Part shown: positions 35,331-47,693 of the stretch, piece after piece
Layout: each line of letters starts with the position of its first letter
How positions within the stretch are numbered: position 1 is the first letter of the stretch
From: Atrina japonica
Lineage: Eukaryota; Mollusca; Bivalvia; Pterioida; Pinnidae
NCBI GenBank assembly: GCA_030159075.1
Contig: BROG01000300.1
Span: 124,001 to 188,000 of the forward strand
Length of the DNA stretch: 64,000 bases
Reading direction: 5' to 3'
Position numbers and translations under genes: made by a program
Notes under the pieces: model-generated
What the model saw: the letters and a program-made list of their open reading frames with translations, nothing else
Databases searched by the model: none
Told to the model about the DNA's origin: nothing

Positions 35331-36555
35331 AAAACAGCATGTAAAATTGAACAGAGATATGTATACGACGAAATACAAATGGAAATGTAGACTATGGATA
35401 TCTAGAACATACGGAAATGGCACCATGTGCCATTGAGGAGTAAACATTCCCCTTTTACTGAAAGATATATTCCGGAAAGATATATATCAAGTAATACTTT
35501 TGAATTATTGTTAATTTTCAAAATGTTTATTGCAAAAATCTTCTAGATCTAATAAATTTCAAATTCCATTTGATTAATATATACCTCGTTTTGAAATTAG
35601 ACGGAATTGGCCATACATTTAAATTAATTATTTGACTTTGAATGATACCGTTTTTTTTCTTACGTAAATATACATTTATATCAAATATGAGATCAAGTGA
35701 TTAAATCTTATAGACAGAAAGGATCGTATTGAACATTTGTTTTGGTTTCTGTTCTAAACCTATAAATTTGGTACTGTTAAAAATATTCATATTCTCATAA
35801 ATTCCATTGGTCACTCATTTAAACACGAAGATGACCTCTGTGTTCGTTGTGTCAATATACCGATGATAATTCAATTAAGGGTAATAAACCAGTTGTCCCC
35901 TGACTAATGGAATACACTGCCCAAAGGATAGTTTAATGAGACTGTTGATTTGTACAGTTTGGACATATGGCTCCACATCGTTCAAATTAACAGCCATGTG
36001 TGCGTGATGTTTTTTATTTTAACTTGTCTTGACGTGATGCCTTTTCAAGTCAATGTAAATAATAACCAATACTCACAGCGACGGCACCATTCAGAAAAGC
36101 TTCATTTTAATGAAAAAAGACAAATCGGTACAGAGGACATAACAGTAGTGTTTGTAGTATTTTGATTACCATTGCCTCACTTGGGGATTTGATCACTATT
36201 ACATTTAATCTTACTGTTCCGCGTCCAATTTGCCTATGAAATGAACAATTCGTCAATCTTTAGCACTTGACTGTTTTGTCAATTGAAATACTGTTTAAGA
36301 TTCGTATTTCATTCATTCTTTTTTCGAATTTGTTAATACGATCAAGGTTGATCCAAACTTCATAACTGACATTTACAAGGTTATCATCCAGTGGTTGGCA
36401 ATCAAATTGTATATTGGATATCAAATCCAATCGGAGTGTAGGAAATAATACTAAACTCCTACATTGATTCTTCTGATACAAAATACTCACACTGAACTCT
36501 GATGTAATGGATATTGCCTAAACAGACTGTTCAAACATTTGTCTTACATATGGTA
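35331..36555. other. Unassigned region with a possible PLE UTR scrap at 35405-35455 (-)
   Basis: 'ggcaccatgtgccattgagg' followed by 'agtaaacattccc' resembles the reverse of the PLE UTR around 'gaggagtaaacatgttgacc'. The rest matches nothing I recognise. The ORFs at 35950-36165 and 36260-36490 have no known domain. Confidence 0.4.
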
Positions 36556-36730
36556 ACTGTTACGGACAGGAGCATCTATTTCTCTACAGGTTCAAGTCCT
36601 GCTAGAACCTCAACTGATTTTTGTGTGCCTGTTTACTTGCGGAACGTCGTCGCGATCTCTTCCCGGGTACAATTGTATCCAGGTTCTGTTCTTCATCATT
36701 AAAAAAACTGGCCACCACCATTTAATTGAA
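36556..36730 (+). mobile_element. SINE family C, copy 2 (+), decayed
   Basis: 'caggttcaagtcctgct' (B-box-like), 'gcctgtttacttgcgg', 'ttctgttcttcatcattaaa' and 'actggccacca' align in order with the copy at 20755-20905. The A box is not convincing. Confidence 0.55.
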
Positions 36731-36944
36731 GAATTATTGTGTGGCAAAAAACACTTCAAAATTTAAATTTAACTATTTCTAAAACTAAAATTTACAAATA
36801 AGGGTTTTAAATATTAGCGATATTCCTAATCACAAACATCTCAGTCTTATATTTCGCCATTTTTAGTTGAAGACCACGCCTTGCATTCTATGCAGCTATA
36901 CACGTATTGCATACAAATAAAAAAGAATAATTACATAACCGGTT
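36731..36944. other. Unassigned spacer
   Basis: No gene or repeat recognised. Confidence 0.4.
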
Positions 36945-38140
36945 TTGCAGTACCAGAACATCAACCAGTTATTACATAGTACCTTGACAGTAACTTGTTC
37001 GTGTGCATCATATACCTTTATATAAAACCCCTTTTGTGCATGTTATCACCGGGTCTTTTGTTGAAATTGTACAGCGTCAAAGATCTTAATCTAATAGGTC
37101 TAAAATACCGTGAAACACGTTTCTTTTATTGGAGATAAAATTTATATTTAGTTATGAATTCTGTGGATGATTATGTCAGACGATGGGCCAAAAAAATGGA
37201 TTCTGTTTACAGTGACCCCGCATTGGTAACTTAGCTAGGGAGAACACATGGTCAATATTTATTAATTCCGGCTGACAAAGCCTAAAATAATATAGTGTTT
37301 ATTTGTAAGACAAAAACTTAGGGTTTATTACGAATTCTGGTAATCCTACAAACACAAGTAAACCCGCTTTCAAAGAACAAAATCCTTCGTAATCATATAT
37401 TTAGATTACTCCCCTTCGATGTACCTATTACTCATACTGACTTTAGCAACCATATTCATATTGAATCATCAAACTTCACAAAAAACATACAAGCAGAGGT
37501 ACATAGCAGGTTAAAGGAAATGTTTAACCAAACCTTATTTTTAAAAAAAACAAAACTTAGTTATCAATCATCAACAGCACTCTGATTCAATACAAAAATA
37601 CACTGAAGTTGAAAATGATGCTGACTTTTCTTTTAGACAATATATATATCGTGTTTGGAGACAAAGTCTGGCAGCAAACAGTTTACTGTGACGTTTCATT
37701 TATTATGGACACACGGGAAATTAACAACCAAGCTATATGAGAAACATGATAGTTTTAGTATATCTATAGTCCAATTCCAACATTTAAGTAGAAATATCCC
37801 TTTTTGTCTACATATGATGTCTATATCACGCAGATCGTTCGATACGCCAGGGCGTGTTCAACAAATAAACATTTCATATACAGAGGCAAACGACTTTAAA
37901 ATGATAAGTTGTTATCACAAGGATATCAAGTTTGATATCAATATTTAGCATGTTTTACGATCGGTAGTTTGAAATGACAGTGTTTCACCGAGTGAAGATG
38001 TTGAATTGTCTGTTCGATATCGTTAGTTGAATCTTCTATTTGGATTATATTGAGGAATAATTCCTCAATTATTTCTTTTCAGTTTAACTATGCACTCGCA
38101 GAGGATGTCACCGGTCAACAGGGGATACTTACTCATCCAT
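36945..38140 (+). mobile_element. PLE copy 13 (+): linker, internally deleted RT and tail, pseudogene
   Basis: The linker retains an intact Cys-Ser-Cys (tgt tcg tgt, 36996-37004), then frameshifts around the GHVIT segment and resumes at LKYRE and MNSVDDYVRRWA. The RT core is largely deleted: the region before VFGD.VWQQTV joins almost directly to the C-terminal extension (KLTTKLYEKHD, then SRNIP). The UTR follows weakly, with 'accggtcaacaggggatact' near 38110. It has the same order and orientation as copy 12, 3 kb upstream. Confidence 0.8.
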
Positions 38141-38299
38141 GACTCATATTCTTTGAAAATAAACAGAAATTGAATGGGATCAATAGGAATATATATATAT
38201 CTTAGTTAACTTATCTCATGTATCTTTTAGTCAGCTATTATTATTGTATTACATGTTTTACCCGTTCGATATACTAGACTATATTAGTAAAATTTTGTA

Positions 38300-38437
38300 T
38301 ATAAATAACTAGATAGAACAATAGATAGATAGTACGATAAATAGTACGACAAATAGTATGATAAATAAGTGGGTAGGTAACAGATAGATAGATAGAAAGA
38401 TAGATGGATGGATGGATAGATAGATAGAGAGACAGAC

Positions 38438-38480
<43 letters not shown>

Positions 38481-38561
38481 AAGACAGACAGACATATAGA
38501 TAGATATACAGACAGACAGACAGACAGACAGACAGATAGATAGATAGATAGATAGATAAAT

Positions 38562-38629
<68 letters not shown>

Positions 38630-38632
38630 GGG
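38300..38632. repeat. (GATA)n/(GACA)n microsatellite
   Basis: GATA and GACA blocks alternate on the + strand, with decayed flanks containing 'tagtacgataaatagtacga'. The tyrosine/leucine/serine-rich minus-strand frames are repeat artefacts. Confidence 0.9.
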
Positions 38633-39264
38633 TAATGAAATACCAATAATTTCTAAAAAGATATATTAAATTTATCCAGATTACATCACGGTAATATGAT
38701 TCAATACATCATAACAACTAAACATTGTCCTATTACAGACAGCTAATACAGACATTTCACATTAAAGGTTGTATCTTAGTGTGACATTTCGAATAAAGCT
38801 ATCTTAATTACGATAATCATCCTCAATTATTTGTTATCACGTATGTACGGGAAATTTTAACAGATACATATCATATATCAGATGACAAGTAAAGGATCAT
38901 ATTCAAATCGAACAAATGTCAGAAAAATGAAAATAAAATAATGGTTTGTTCCTGCTTACCTAATTGATTTTGGATTGGATTAAAATGCAAATATTCCCCA
39001 TAAACATATTAAACATCGTGACTATAACAATTAAGACTCAAACTTACTTATGTGAAATGTTACAATTGGTGTATGCTAAGTGAAAACAGTTGAACTAATG
39101 TCCAATAGCACAGTCTCCCTTTATTAAATATTATTACAGCAACCCTAGTTGCATGTTTTAATTGATGTCCAGCACAATGGTCTTTAAGACTTGTTGGATG
39201 TACAAAATTATTTTAGTTATTTTATCGGAAATCTTAATTACGACCTAAAACTGTGCATGAGTAA
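38633..39264. other. Unassigned spacer
   Basis: No gene or repeat recognised. Confidence 0.45.
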
Positions 39265-39400
39265 TAGACCTTCATTTAGGTGTCCTATTCAATTACATTT
39301 TAATAGTTTGTACTCAGATCAAATGACGTCCAGAGAAAGTCGGGCAATATCAGCACCGGTCTCATTATCTTGGGTTCGTCTGCGAGATTATGCAGAATCC
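39265..39400 (+). repeat. Dispersed repeat family X, copy 5 (+), partial
   Basis: It shares 'tttgtactcagatcaaatga', 'gagaaagtcgggca', 'ccggtctcattatc' and 'gttcgtctgcgag' with the other X copies. The short ORF over it is incidental. Confidence 0.6.
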
Positions 39401-39634
39401 TGACGGAAAGGAAATACATTTTAATATATAAAAGTCTATCACAATTAATTACCAATCGACGTCTTATCATCAGTGTTTAACCTATGGCGTTTTCATTTCT
39501 CACTTTATACGTTATGACAGGGCATGCTGCTGTTATGAATGTTTCATTCTGAATGCTAAACGACACGCCAATAAACTACTCACTACGTTGTTGAACGCTT
39601 GAAATCGTCAATACGGAGATTTTATTAAACAATA

Positions 39635-39735
39635 AATATTATAAACATAATACCAAAGTTTAATGTTCAATTGTCAATTAGACTTGATCAGTTGAGCTCG
39701 AACTTTAAATAGATTTTCTATACATGAAGTTCCCT
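39635..39735 (-). repeat. Dispersed repeat family Y, copy 4 (-), partial
   Basis: 'attataaacataataccaaa', 'gtcaattagacttgatcagt' and 'tgagctcgaactt' correspond to the right half of family Y in reverse orientation. The left half is missing. Confidence 0.65.
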
Positions 39736-39769
39736 CCCACGAATGTTAGATACAATTCTGTAGCACGAC

Positions 39770-40060
39770 TATATATCGCCAATCAGAATCTGGAGCTAGG
39801 TGATGACCTTTCACCGAGCTTGACCTTTTAATCGAACTCGAGAGGTTTCCATAAAACATTTGCGACGGGTGTGGCATGCTAATAGGGGACACTGACTCTT
39901 TCCGGGCACCTGGTTTCATCCAGTTTGGGATTTACAATTGTGCTTCGTGTTGAGATCATTTTAATATCTAATTGTTCGTACTTTAATGGACTGTTTCGGA
40001 TATCTTTTAGGACTTCTTCATTTGTTGGTATATTCATTGTTTGACTTCACATCTAATTAG
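39770..40060 (+). mobile_element. PLE 3'UTR subtype Z, copy 2 (+)
   Basis: 'gacgggtgtggcatgctaat', 'gacactgactct', 'ccgggcacctggtttcatcc', 'agtttgggatttacaatt' and 'gttgagatcatttt' occur in order and match the other Z copies. Confidence 0.6.
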
Positions 40061-40512
40061 TTTGACGCCATTATTGTATCATGCTGCGATGATTTATAAG
40101 GTTGATATAATATCGTCTGATGTCCATTGTCTTTGCATTGACTGTCGACACTTACTAAGTTGTATGAAGCAGATAACATAACATCAGAATGACACATAAG
40201 GGTGTATTTATCAAATACAGTTGCTGCATATCGTCTGCCTGCCGTACCTGGGGCTCTATACTCATCTGTCGACTTACCAAAATCAATACAAATCGTACGA
40301 CGGCGCACACACACAGCCCGTCAAAGATGTAAAAACTCACTTTTATGCGAAAGTGACAAATATGTACAAGAAATTCGCCCATCCCCAGCATATTTCCATG
40401 TGGATTAGTGAAGGCAACATAATACCTTACTACGCAATATACTTATATCAGACATGTGACCGAATATGTTAAAGGTAAAATTATATTCCAATATTTGCCG
40501 TTTGTTCAATAT
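40061..40512. other. GC-richer patch with overlapping small ORFs, unassigned
   Basis: Four frames stay open for 60-85 codons between about 40057 and 40472. None has a domain I know, and simultaneous openness in several frames argues for base composition rather than coding. It could hide a diverged exon, but I see no splice sites that I can defend. Confidence 0.35.
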
Positions 40513-40560
40513 TAGGATTTGTATATGTATCCTGGACATCCTGTAGATTTATACTTAGAT
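40513..40560 (+). mobile_element. PLE 3'-terminal fragment (+)
   Basis: 'gatttgtatatgtatcctgg', 'acatcctgtag' and 'atttatactt' match the terminus of the PLE tail. The 'ctgtagat' variant is the one seen in the 30-bp satellite. Confidence 0.6.
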
Positions 40561-42534
40561 GTATTTGACTTGATTTTAAATTTTCAGTCTAGAATAGAGA
40601 ATAACCGTTTTGTCTTTGTATATAACCATCTATCTGAAAAACTATTGATGAGCTTGGCGTAAAAGTATACAATCTTCCAATTACAATCTTTCACATCCTT
40701 TTCACGTACAATATATACATACGTATTATATTTGAGGAAATAGTTTTTATCAATCAGTATCTATAACATATCTTTCTGTGTTTTCTTTGGCTGAGTATAT
40801 TGGCTTCTGGTTTGTTTATATGACTTTTTGGTGCAACTCAATACAAGTTACTGACATTTGCTTTACATATGATTTTCGACACTTAAATTATCAAATAAAA
40901 GTTGAGCTTTAGTATTTAAGTATTTAGTAAATTCATTGCCTTTGGCTCCAAATTTGAACTTGAATCCAGTCCAAGTAACCATGCAAGCAATAACAACACT
41001 CGACCACTATCTAGCTTATCGTAGCTTAAAATTAAGGCAATGTGCATTCATTGTACAAGGTCCTCCAATCATTTATATAGACAGCGTCTATGTTTTGAAC
41101 GTCTTAAATGCCAATTAAAAAGATATCTGTCTTAAATATGACTAAACCAAAGAGAAAATATGTATGATTCATAAACGTGTGGATATAAACATAAATAATA
41201 ATTTTCTCTACATTATATTCGTTTCTATACGTTTGTACATCAAACCTGCGTTATAGGAGACTGTCAACGGTGAGGAAATCTCAAGACAGAATGGTAATCT
41301 TAAATCTCTAAAATATATACACGCTGTCATTTTGATAAAACATATCCAGCAATTATACTCTAACTTTCATTTAAAGATATATCGGTGTAGAAAAAATTAA
41401 TATATTATGCATTTATTGCCTAGAATAAATGCGATACACCAAGGATAGTTTTAGTAATCTTTGTATGTTGTTTTCTTATTTGTTTTTTTTGGTTGTTATT
41501 GATTTGATCTGTGAGATTTTGTTTTTCTTTGGTTTTATTATTTATTGTGATTATTTCGTGTTTTGTTTTGTTCTTTTCTTGTTATTTGTTATATATTGTG
41601 AATTCTTTTGTGATTAATGTCTTCGCTCGACTGTGTTGTTATTTGGTGTTGCTTTTGATTCTTTCTGCTCTTTTTGTTTTGGTTGCTTGAGCGTACGTCA
41701 AGATATGTTTTATGGTTCGGTTATGTTATTTTTTTGCACTTGTACGTTTTTTGTTGCGATACACCAAGATTGATATTCCATTAATCAATGAAAGAATCCA
41801 GTACTAACTCGGTCATTATTGGAATTTGATTTTCTTTTCACAAAAATATTATTAAAAAGTTGGTTCTTTTTTCAAGCCGGGATTTTTGAAAAAGATTTTT
41901 ATATTTGTATAAAACCTCAAATATTTGATTTTTACAGCTTGTGTTCCTTTAATATAAATTAAGTATTATTGAGGTGATGACTTTTTAAACATGATAAATA
42001 ACCCTGTAAGAAATAATACACCAACATTTTCACTTTAATTATTTGTCATTGGATTCACGAACTGTTATGAGAAAAATGTCACGAAGACCGACATATAATG
42101 ATGTATGAAATTTCACGAAACATGTCAAATATAAGTATTAATTTCCCTACGCTACTGTATACGAGTTAACCGAAATAACAGAGCTAATAATACCCTTATT
42201 TTACCAGCGTCTGATCAGTTCTTTTCCCTTGATATATTGATTAATCTTATCATTCCTAATCAAATTTACCCCTTCTGGTTTCCAGTGGACTGATCTGTTA
42301 TATTATTGTAACGGATATCAACACAACATTGTCGAGACCAATGTACATGTGCTGAGAGCGAATGTAAACATTGGAACATACAATGATATAAATGTACATT
42401 CCAAAACTTATTTAAAATGCATTATCTTCTTTCTTTTCACATAAATCAGTGTTTTTGTGTTTCCAGTGCTTCTATTACAAACATTTTCATTAAGGCAGTA
42501 GTAATAAACCAGGTCAAATTGACACGTGTGAATA
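40561..42534. other. Unassigned region with a T/G-rich patch at 41440-41760
   Basis: The T/G-rich patch produces a hydrophobic spurious ORF at 41429-41617. No gene or repeat is recognised. Confidence 0.4.
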
Positions 42535-42700
42535 TTGTAAACTGAATACCAAAGTTATAATCGAAAACAAATATTCAAGAAGATTTCTTTTTGAATAAAA
42601 CTTTATCAGCTGAGCTCATACCGAAACAAAAAGTGGTATCATATGAGGTCAAATAATACGCCTAATTCAAAGACTGTCTAAGAGTAGCCACTGTAAAAGG
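42535..42700 (-). repeat. Dispersed repeat family Y, copy 5 (-)
   Basis: On the minus strand it shows 'cagtggctactcttagacag', 'gacctcatatgataccactt', 'gagctcagctgataaag' and 'ttataactttggtattcag'. The part between is diverged. Confidence 0.65.
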
Positions 42701-43469
42701 TGCGAAAGAGACAGACAAAACATCACGTGTGGAAACACATACATGGTGTACTTTGTGAAACTTTTGTGTAATATTGTATGTTGATAGGTCAGTGGAAAAC
42801 ATGATGTGTGGTAAGTATAAGCATCTTAAGATCAGCTTACTTCTATCATTAACGTAATGCATCATTCTTATGTTTTGTAAATCACCTTATACATCGATTC
42901 TACTGGGCGGTGATGGATACGAATTATTCGAAATAAAATCATGGTAAGTTAAGATCCCTGAGAAAAAATGAAACTACTTAATATCATATATGACAATGTA
43001 TCATTGCTAAACAGTTGACCTTATAATTTGTATTCCGAAATTTGAATCCTACGTGTATGTACTTGAGACTGCGATGAAATTGAATAAAAAGTGTCGGTTC
43101 ACTTCCAAACCTTTTCCGTATATCAACATAATGTTATATAATATGTGTGCCTGAATCTTAATTTTCAGTTGTTTTAATATGTCGCATAAGTCTAATTATT
43201 TCTCGTCCAAATATAGTGACAATAGATCAGAGGTCAACCAGTGACATAGCAACATTGGTGGAAACCTGGCGCCGTCTCGTGAATTCTTTCTTGACCTGGA
43301 CGATTTTAAATGTTATGTAATAAAGTATTACAGTTAATTAAGATTAAAACTCTTACAAGGGTATTCAAACGTTTTGTTTCCACGAAGCTCATCATAACCG
43401 AAAGTGGATAGAATACCCCGTATGCTTATCCATATGTTACATCGCCCCGTTAGGTTATGTGGATTAGAC
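42701..43469. other. Unassigned spacer
   Basis: No gene or repeat recognised. Confidence 0.45.
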
Positions 43470-43562
43470 TTAACCCTTTCTCCACTAAGTATCTAAATGG
43501 CATGCTCTTCTCTATATATTGTCTTAGACTAGTCTACTGGTCTGTAGGGGTGAAAGGGTTCA
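43470..43562. mobile_element. Small piggyBac-like MITE candidate
   Basis: The ends 'ttaaccctttctcc' (from 43470) and 'ggggtgaaagggttc' (to 43561) are short inverted repeats. A TTAA sits at the left end, but the right TTAA is changed to TTCA. The length is about 90 bp with no ORF. Confidence 0.45.
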
Positions 43563-43845
43563 GATCTTAGTTGTAGGCAAAGTGAAGAATCAAACCTGAC
43601 TTTAGGCTATAAAAATATGTGTTATCAGCATACAAATTAATGTAATATTTGTCAGCATTGCAATTTAAAAAAATAACTCGATATTTTCCTGATTTTATTG
43701 TCTTTCGTTGATTAAAAGACGACATCTGAGATACTATCGTGATGTTTATCCCCGTTAAAAACAATAATCATTTTCTTTTTCTTTTGATTCATTTTTATTT
43801 AATTATTCTGATATATAACTTTACCATTTGTGATATTAGATTCTG
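43563..43845. other. Unassigned spacer
   Basis: No gene or repeat recognised. Confidence 0.4.
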
Positions 43846-44893
43846 CAAACTGGATGGCACGGCGCCCAGTATATAAAGGTGTCCTTCTGTGAAGTCTATC
43901 GGGAGCACAGACTCGCAGAGATTGTTTGGTGCCCCTCGGGTTGTCCTTCAGGACATTACCAATTTAACATTTGTACAGTCAAAAGATGACCAGTTATGGT
44001 ATAAACATAATAATGCTTATGTTCCCATAAAAAAATTGTCAGATTCTACTTGACGACATTTTTGATAGTTCATTTTCAAATAATATGCGAACAATTTCAA
44101 AATGTTCTGTCAAAATTGTAAAACATGTCATATATTAACAACTGATCAAGTGTTCACCAGCAATCTGACAAATAAGCATTATAACACCAGAAGCTGGGAT
44201 CATCTAGACTGCAAATCATCTAACGTTGTTTACGGAATTGAGTGTACCTTGTGTGGTTTGATTTATGTTGGCGAAACTAAGGGGCCCTTAAATAAAAGAG
44301 CATCTGGTCATCGATTCGAGATCAATAATGGGGATAACCAGATACTCTATCGACATTTCAACTCTCCTGACCATTCCATCTTGTCTATGAGAGTGCGTAT
44401 AATTGAAAAAAATATACCACTGGACCAACAATCCCACCTTGAGTACCCCCTTCCGTAGACAACGTGTAATGGTGTTAATGTGATGGAACTTTTTAATTCT
44501 AACGTAAGACGTAAACGAAGTCACGGACATCGTTCATACAACCGACCCTACATACATGATGTCACTTTTTCATCTCTTTTACCTTACGTTAACAAAAAAT
44601 GGGTCTTCATCACATTTTTATTCTCTTTTACCTCAATAAACTTTTTCAAGAACAAGAATGAACCCCTACACGGATTCTTCAACCCCAGAATACATACTGA
44701 ACTCCATTATAATGGACATCGCTTATCACAGACTGTTTAAGCCTGCACGCGTTACAAACGATGACTGTTCTGAACAGAAACGTCTTTTCCTTAAACTTAA
44801 ATTTACAAATAAAGGCATAGACGCTTTAAACATTGGCAATGTTCTAAATCACAAAAAAGTTCAGTCCTGTATTCCACCATATTTTAAACTATA
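43846..44893 (+). mobile_element. PLE copy 15 (+): N-terminal GIY-YIG endonuclease and linker, pseudogene
   Basis: The open piece 44102-44458 encodes the nuclease half of a PLE. CQNCKTCH (residues 3-10) is a Cys/His cluster. YGIECTLCGLIYVGET (44-59) is the GIY-YIG core, and LNKRASGHR (63-71) carries the usual catalytic Arg. After a TAG at 44456 the same frame resumes with NGVNVMELFNS, RRKRSHGHRSY and HDVTFSSLLPYVN. A frameshift near 44640-44700 then leads to IIMDIAYHRLFKP and KGIDALNIGN, ending at IPPYFKL. In family relatives this linker joins the nuclease to the RT, so the piece complements copies 12 and 13. No RT follows here. The nuclease would nick target DNA for target-primed reverse transcription, but this copy is dead. 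Confidence 0.85.
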
Positions 44894-45013
44894 GATCTGT
44901 TTCTAATATTAACCCGGAAACATTCAAATATTCACTTTCATCGTTTTTAGTTTAAAATAACTCTTTGACAGGCCGGTACTACAATGGCTTTAGTTTTATA
45001 TATCCAATCTACT
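44894..45013. other. Short spacer ending in the SINE target site
   Basis: The first copy of the SINE target-site duplication, atccaatctact, is at 45002-45013. Confidence 0.8.
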
Positions 45014-45293
45014 CGAGCCGGCCTGGCTCAGTCGGTAGCGCTCGACTCTGGATCGTAAGGTCGTGAGTTCGAGTCCCGCCGGCGAAAGGTTGGTTTCCTG
45101 TCTTTCGGATGAGACAGTAAAAACTGGAGGTCCCGTGACATAGTAGGTGTCGGCACGTTAAAGAACCCTCACTGCTCAATGGCCGTAAGTGCCGAGCATA
45201 GGCCAAAATTTGAAGCCTTTCACCGCCATTTGGTGACGTCTCCATATGAGTGAAATATTCTTGAGTGGGACGTTAAACAACAATAAACAAACA
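45014..45293 (+). mobile_element. tRNA-derived SINE family A, copy 2 (+), intact
   Basis: A box 'tggctcagtcggtagcg' and B box 'gagttcgagtcccg' are followed by the body also seen in copy 1, including 'gtgtcggcacgttaaagaac', 'cgtaagtgccgagcatagg' and 'gagtgggacgttaaacaaca', and a (caaa)-type tail. A perfect 12-base target-site duplication (atccaatctact) flanks it at 45002-45013 and 45294-45305, so the insertion is fairly young. The head folds poorly as a tRNA (no proper anticodon stem), so it is not a tRNA gene. Confidence 0.95.
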
Positions 45294-45305
45294 ATCCAAT
45301 CTACT

Positions 45306-47276
45306 GATTATTATTTCTTGATGTGCGATAATTGCTCTTCAAACAAACGAGCTATCTATTTTTCCAAACTTTCATGGAAGTGAGATTTGAAAATTGTGAC
45401 ACTCGTAAGGTGTTACCCGTCCGACAACTTCACTCAGTTTACGACACTCGATGTTCGCGTTATCTCCCTTTGCGGTCATAGTATCAAGTAAACAAGCTAC
45501 CGTCAGTTAACAGTTTTACTCACACCTGTTCTTTCTCCTGGTCTGGCGATACGGTCGAGGTAATTAAGATATACAAATGAACATTTATACAGCAACTGCA
45601 TAAACATTTATTGTTAATCTTTGGTACATTTATTTAATTCAAAATTGGTTTGATTAAAGTCGCATTCGTCAGATCGAAAAAAAGTTGCTTTAGTCTCATG
45701 AAACGAAATATTGGCTTCAAATGCAAAGAGAAATCTCTAAATGTCAATTAACTAGCGCAGTTGATAAGTGGAGATAAGTCTGTGCTCTCGTTGTAACTAC
45801 AATGCTCAACAATTACTGGTAATGCTAAAAGAGAACCCAGGCTAGTTAAGGATCATGTTCTACTAATCGTTTAATACTGTATACCTGATAGTGTTCTCCC
45901 TGTTGATTTTCGCCCTTTTACAACATAAAACATTAACTCCGTCTTGAATTTGCCCCACGTAATCATAGCCTCATGCATAGCATGAAAGTCTGCTTTAGTT
46001 ATTTTAGCTTGACATTTTCGCTTTCATTTTAAATTCGCCCTCTCATCAAATGGCAAAAATGGCGAAATTAAAACTGATCCGAAAGTTCAAGATATATTCT
46101 ATCTGTACCTTTTAACATTGCGTAGGTCATAAATATAATCCTCGGTTTAGGCTACTGTATATGGTATGAGTGACGTATTCTCAGTCGCGCAACAGGATAA
46201 AGTTCAAGGGTATAATTGATTTAGTTATTTTGGGGATCCCATGCATTATCTAAGATAACAATATAACAATTGTGATGTTAAAAAAAACCCCACTGGTATA
46301 GCAACATTAAATGCTAATTTTATTACGTCTATAATATTTTTGACAGAGTGAATGTGAGAAAATGTTAGGGATTTACTTTTTATGCAAACATCATCATGAA
46401 CTTAATATACTTTACTTACAAATGATATGTTATTTTAAGACAGTAAATAATGGGTGAATTTGCGAAGTTCACGGCAGTGCTTTACTAGGGCAGCAGTAAA
46501 CAATGTCACCTTATCGAAATATGATATGTACAGAAAATCCAGTATGATAGTTGAAATCAATTTTGTTTAGAAATGGACGTTTGAAAAATTAAGATATGAT
46601 TGCAAATGATTCTACTCTGCGGTAAATGAATTGTTTGGATAGAAATTATTGACAATTGCAATGTATTTATTTGTCACTGACACGAATTGTTTCAAAATAC
46701 GTCAGAAAATATGTCATCAAGTGCATTACGGAAATATTGTGTACAAATACATCTGTCCCAGTATCATGATATATTCAGCTTTAACTTTCCTGAACTATAA
46801 ACCTAACAGTATACGTTAATTTCATTGACGCGAATTGCCGTTATATTGGCAATTACTAAAATCATGTGATGAACCATAAAGCATTCAGTCGTTCATGTTC
46901 GACTACGCGATAAGATACGATGTTCTATTAAACATTGATTGATTTGGAGATAAACGACTTTGTTACGATAATGGTCCTGTTTTGGCATTTTGAATTAAAT
47001 GATGATAGTGGAGATTGCATGCGTAGGAGCTTACGTAAACGTGGTACGTATTACAGATGATTCCGATGATTATGTTGTCTTGCAAGCTCCATGAATAACA
47101 AAGTTGTTTTGGGTGTCAATTACGAAAGTTATGTTATTTATTGTAATTATCATTGTCATGATGATGTCATGAATGTCACAACAAAGTTTAAAATTTAAGT
47201 GACTGTAAATATTTTATCAAAATTGAACAAATGTAAACGCAAATGTTACTATCTGTAACATACATAATATTTCAGT
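45306..47276. other. Unassigned region
   Basis: About 2 kb of AT-rich sequence with no gene, RNA or repeat recognised. Confidence 0.45.
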
Positions 47277-47385
47277 TTCTTGGTTTCCAGAGGTCCGTGT
47301 TTGTCCATTTTTACCGGATTTGTATCTATGTCTTGGACATTCTATTGATTTATACTTTGGTATCTGAATTTTTGTATATATAAAC
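47277..47385 (+). mobile_element. PLE 3'-terminal fragment (+), well preserved
   Basis: 'cttggtttccagaggtccgt', 'ttgtccatttttaccgg', 'atgtcttggacattctattg' and 'tactttggtatctg' match copy 5 almost base for base. The break point is inside the UTR. Confidence 0.8.
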
Positions 47386-47690
47386 AATTTACTCAGTATT
47401 GTTTTCACTTATTTCACAATATGTCATTGATATCCGCCGTGGACAAAGCACTTTAAATTCGTTGATTTGAAATCGTTCCTATCTTACGCTCAACCCTACA
47501 GCTTTTATTTTATAAACTTGATGTCCTCGTATATATGAATATCTCTGTCATAATAGCTCATTCCATGTTATATCGGAGGTTATTTTTTTTTAGTATTGGT
47601 AATCCACAAAACTATTTCGCACGTAGCCATCTTCCGGTTACTTTGCAATCTGTGTGCGTTCACAAACTGCTCCTTGACGTCGCTGACGTC
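47386..47690. other. Unassigned spacer
   Basis: No gene recognised. The overlapping frames at 47535-47853 have no known domain and partly cover a duplication. Confidence 0.4.
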
Positions 47691-47693
47691 ATG

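Noticed and set aside
38274..38646. Leucine/tyrosine/serine-rich ORFs on the minus strand
   Set aside because: They are translations of (GATA)n/(GACA)n.
40057..40472. Four overlapping ORFs as a candidate exon
   Set aside because: There is no recognisable domain, frames are open on both strands, and I found no splice sites I could defend. It is kept only as an unassigned patch.
45017..45085. Possible functional tRNA gene
   Set aside because: Acceptor-like ends and A/B boxes are present, but no proper anticodon stem-loop forms, and the same body as the 14281 SINE follows within a target-site duplication.
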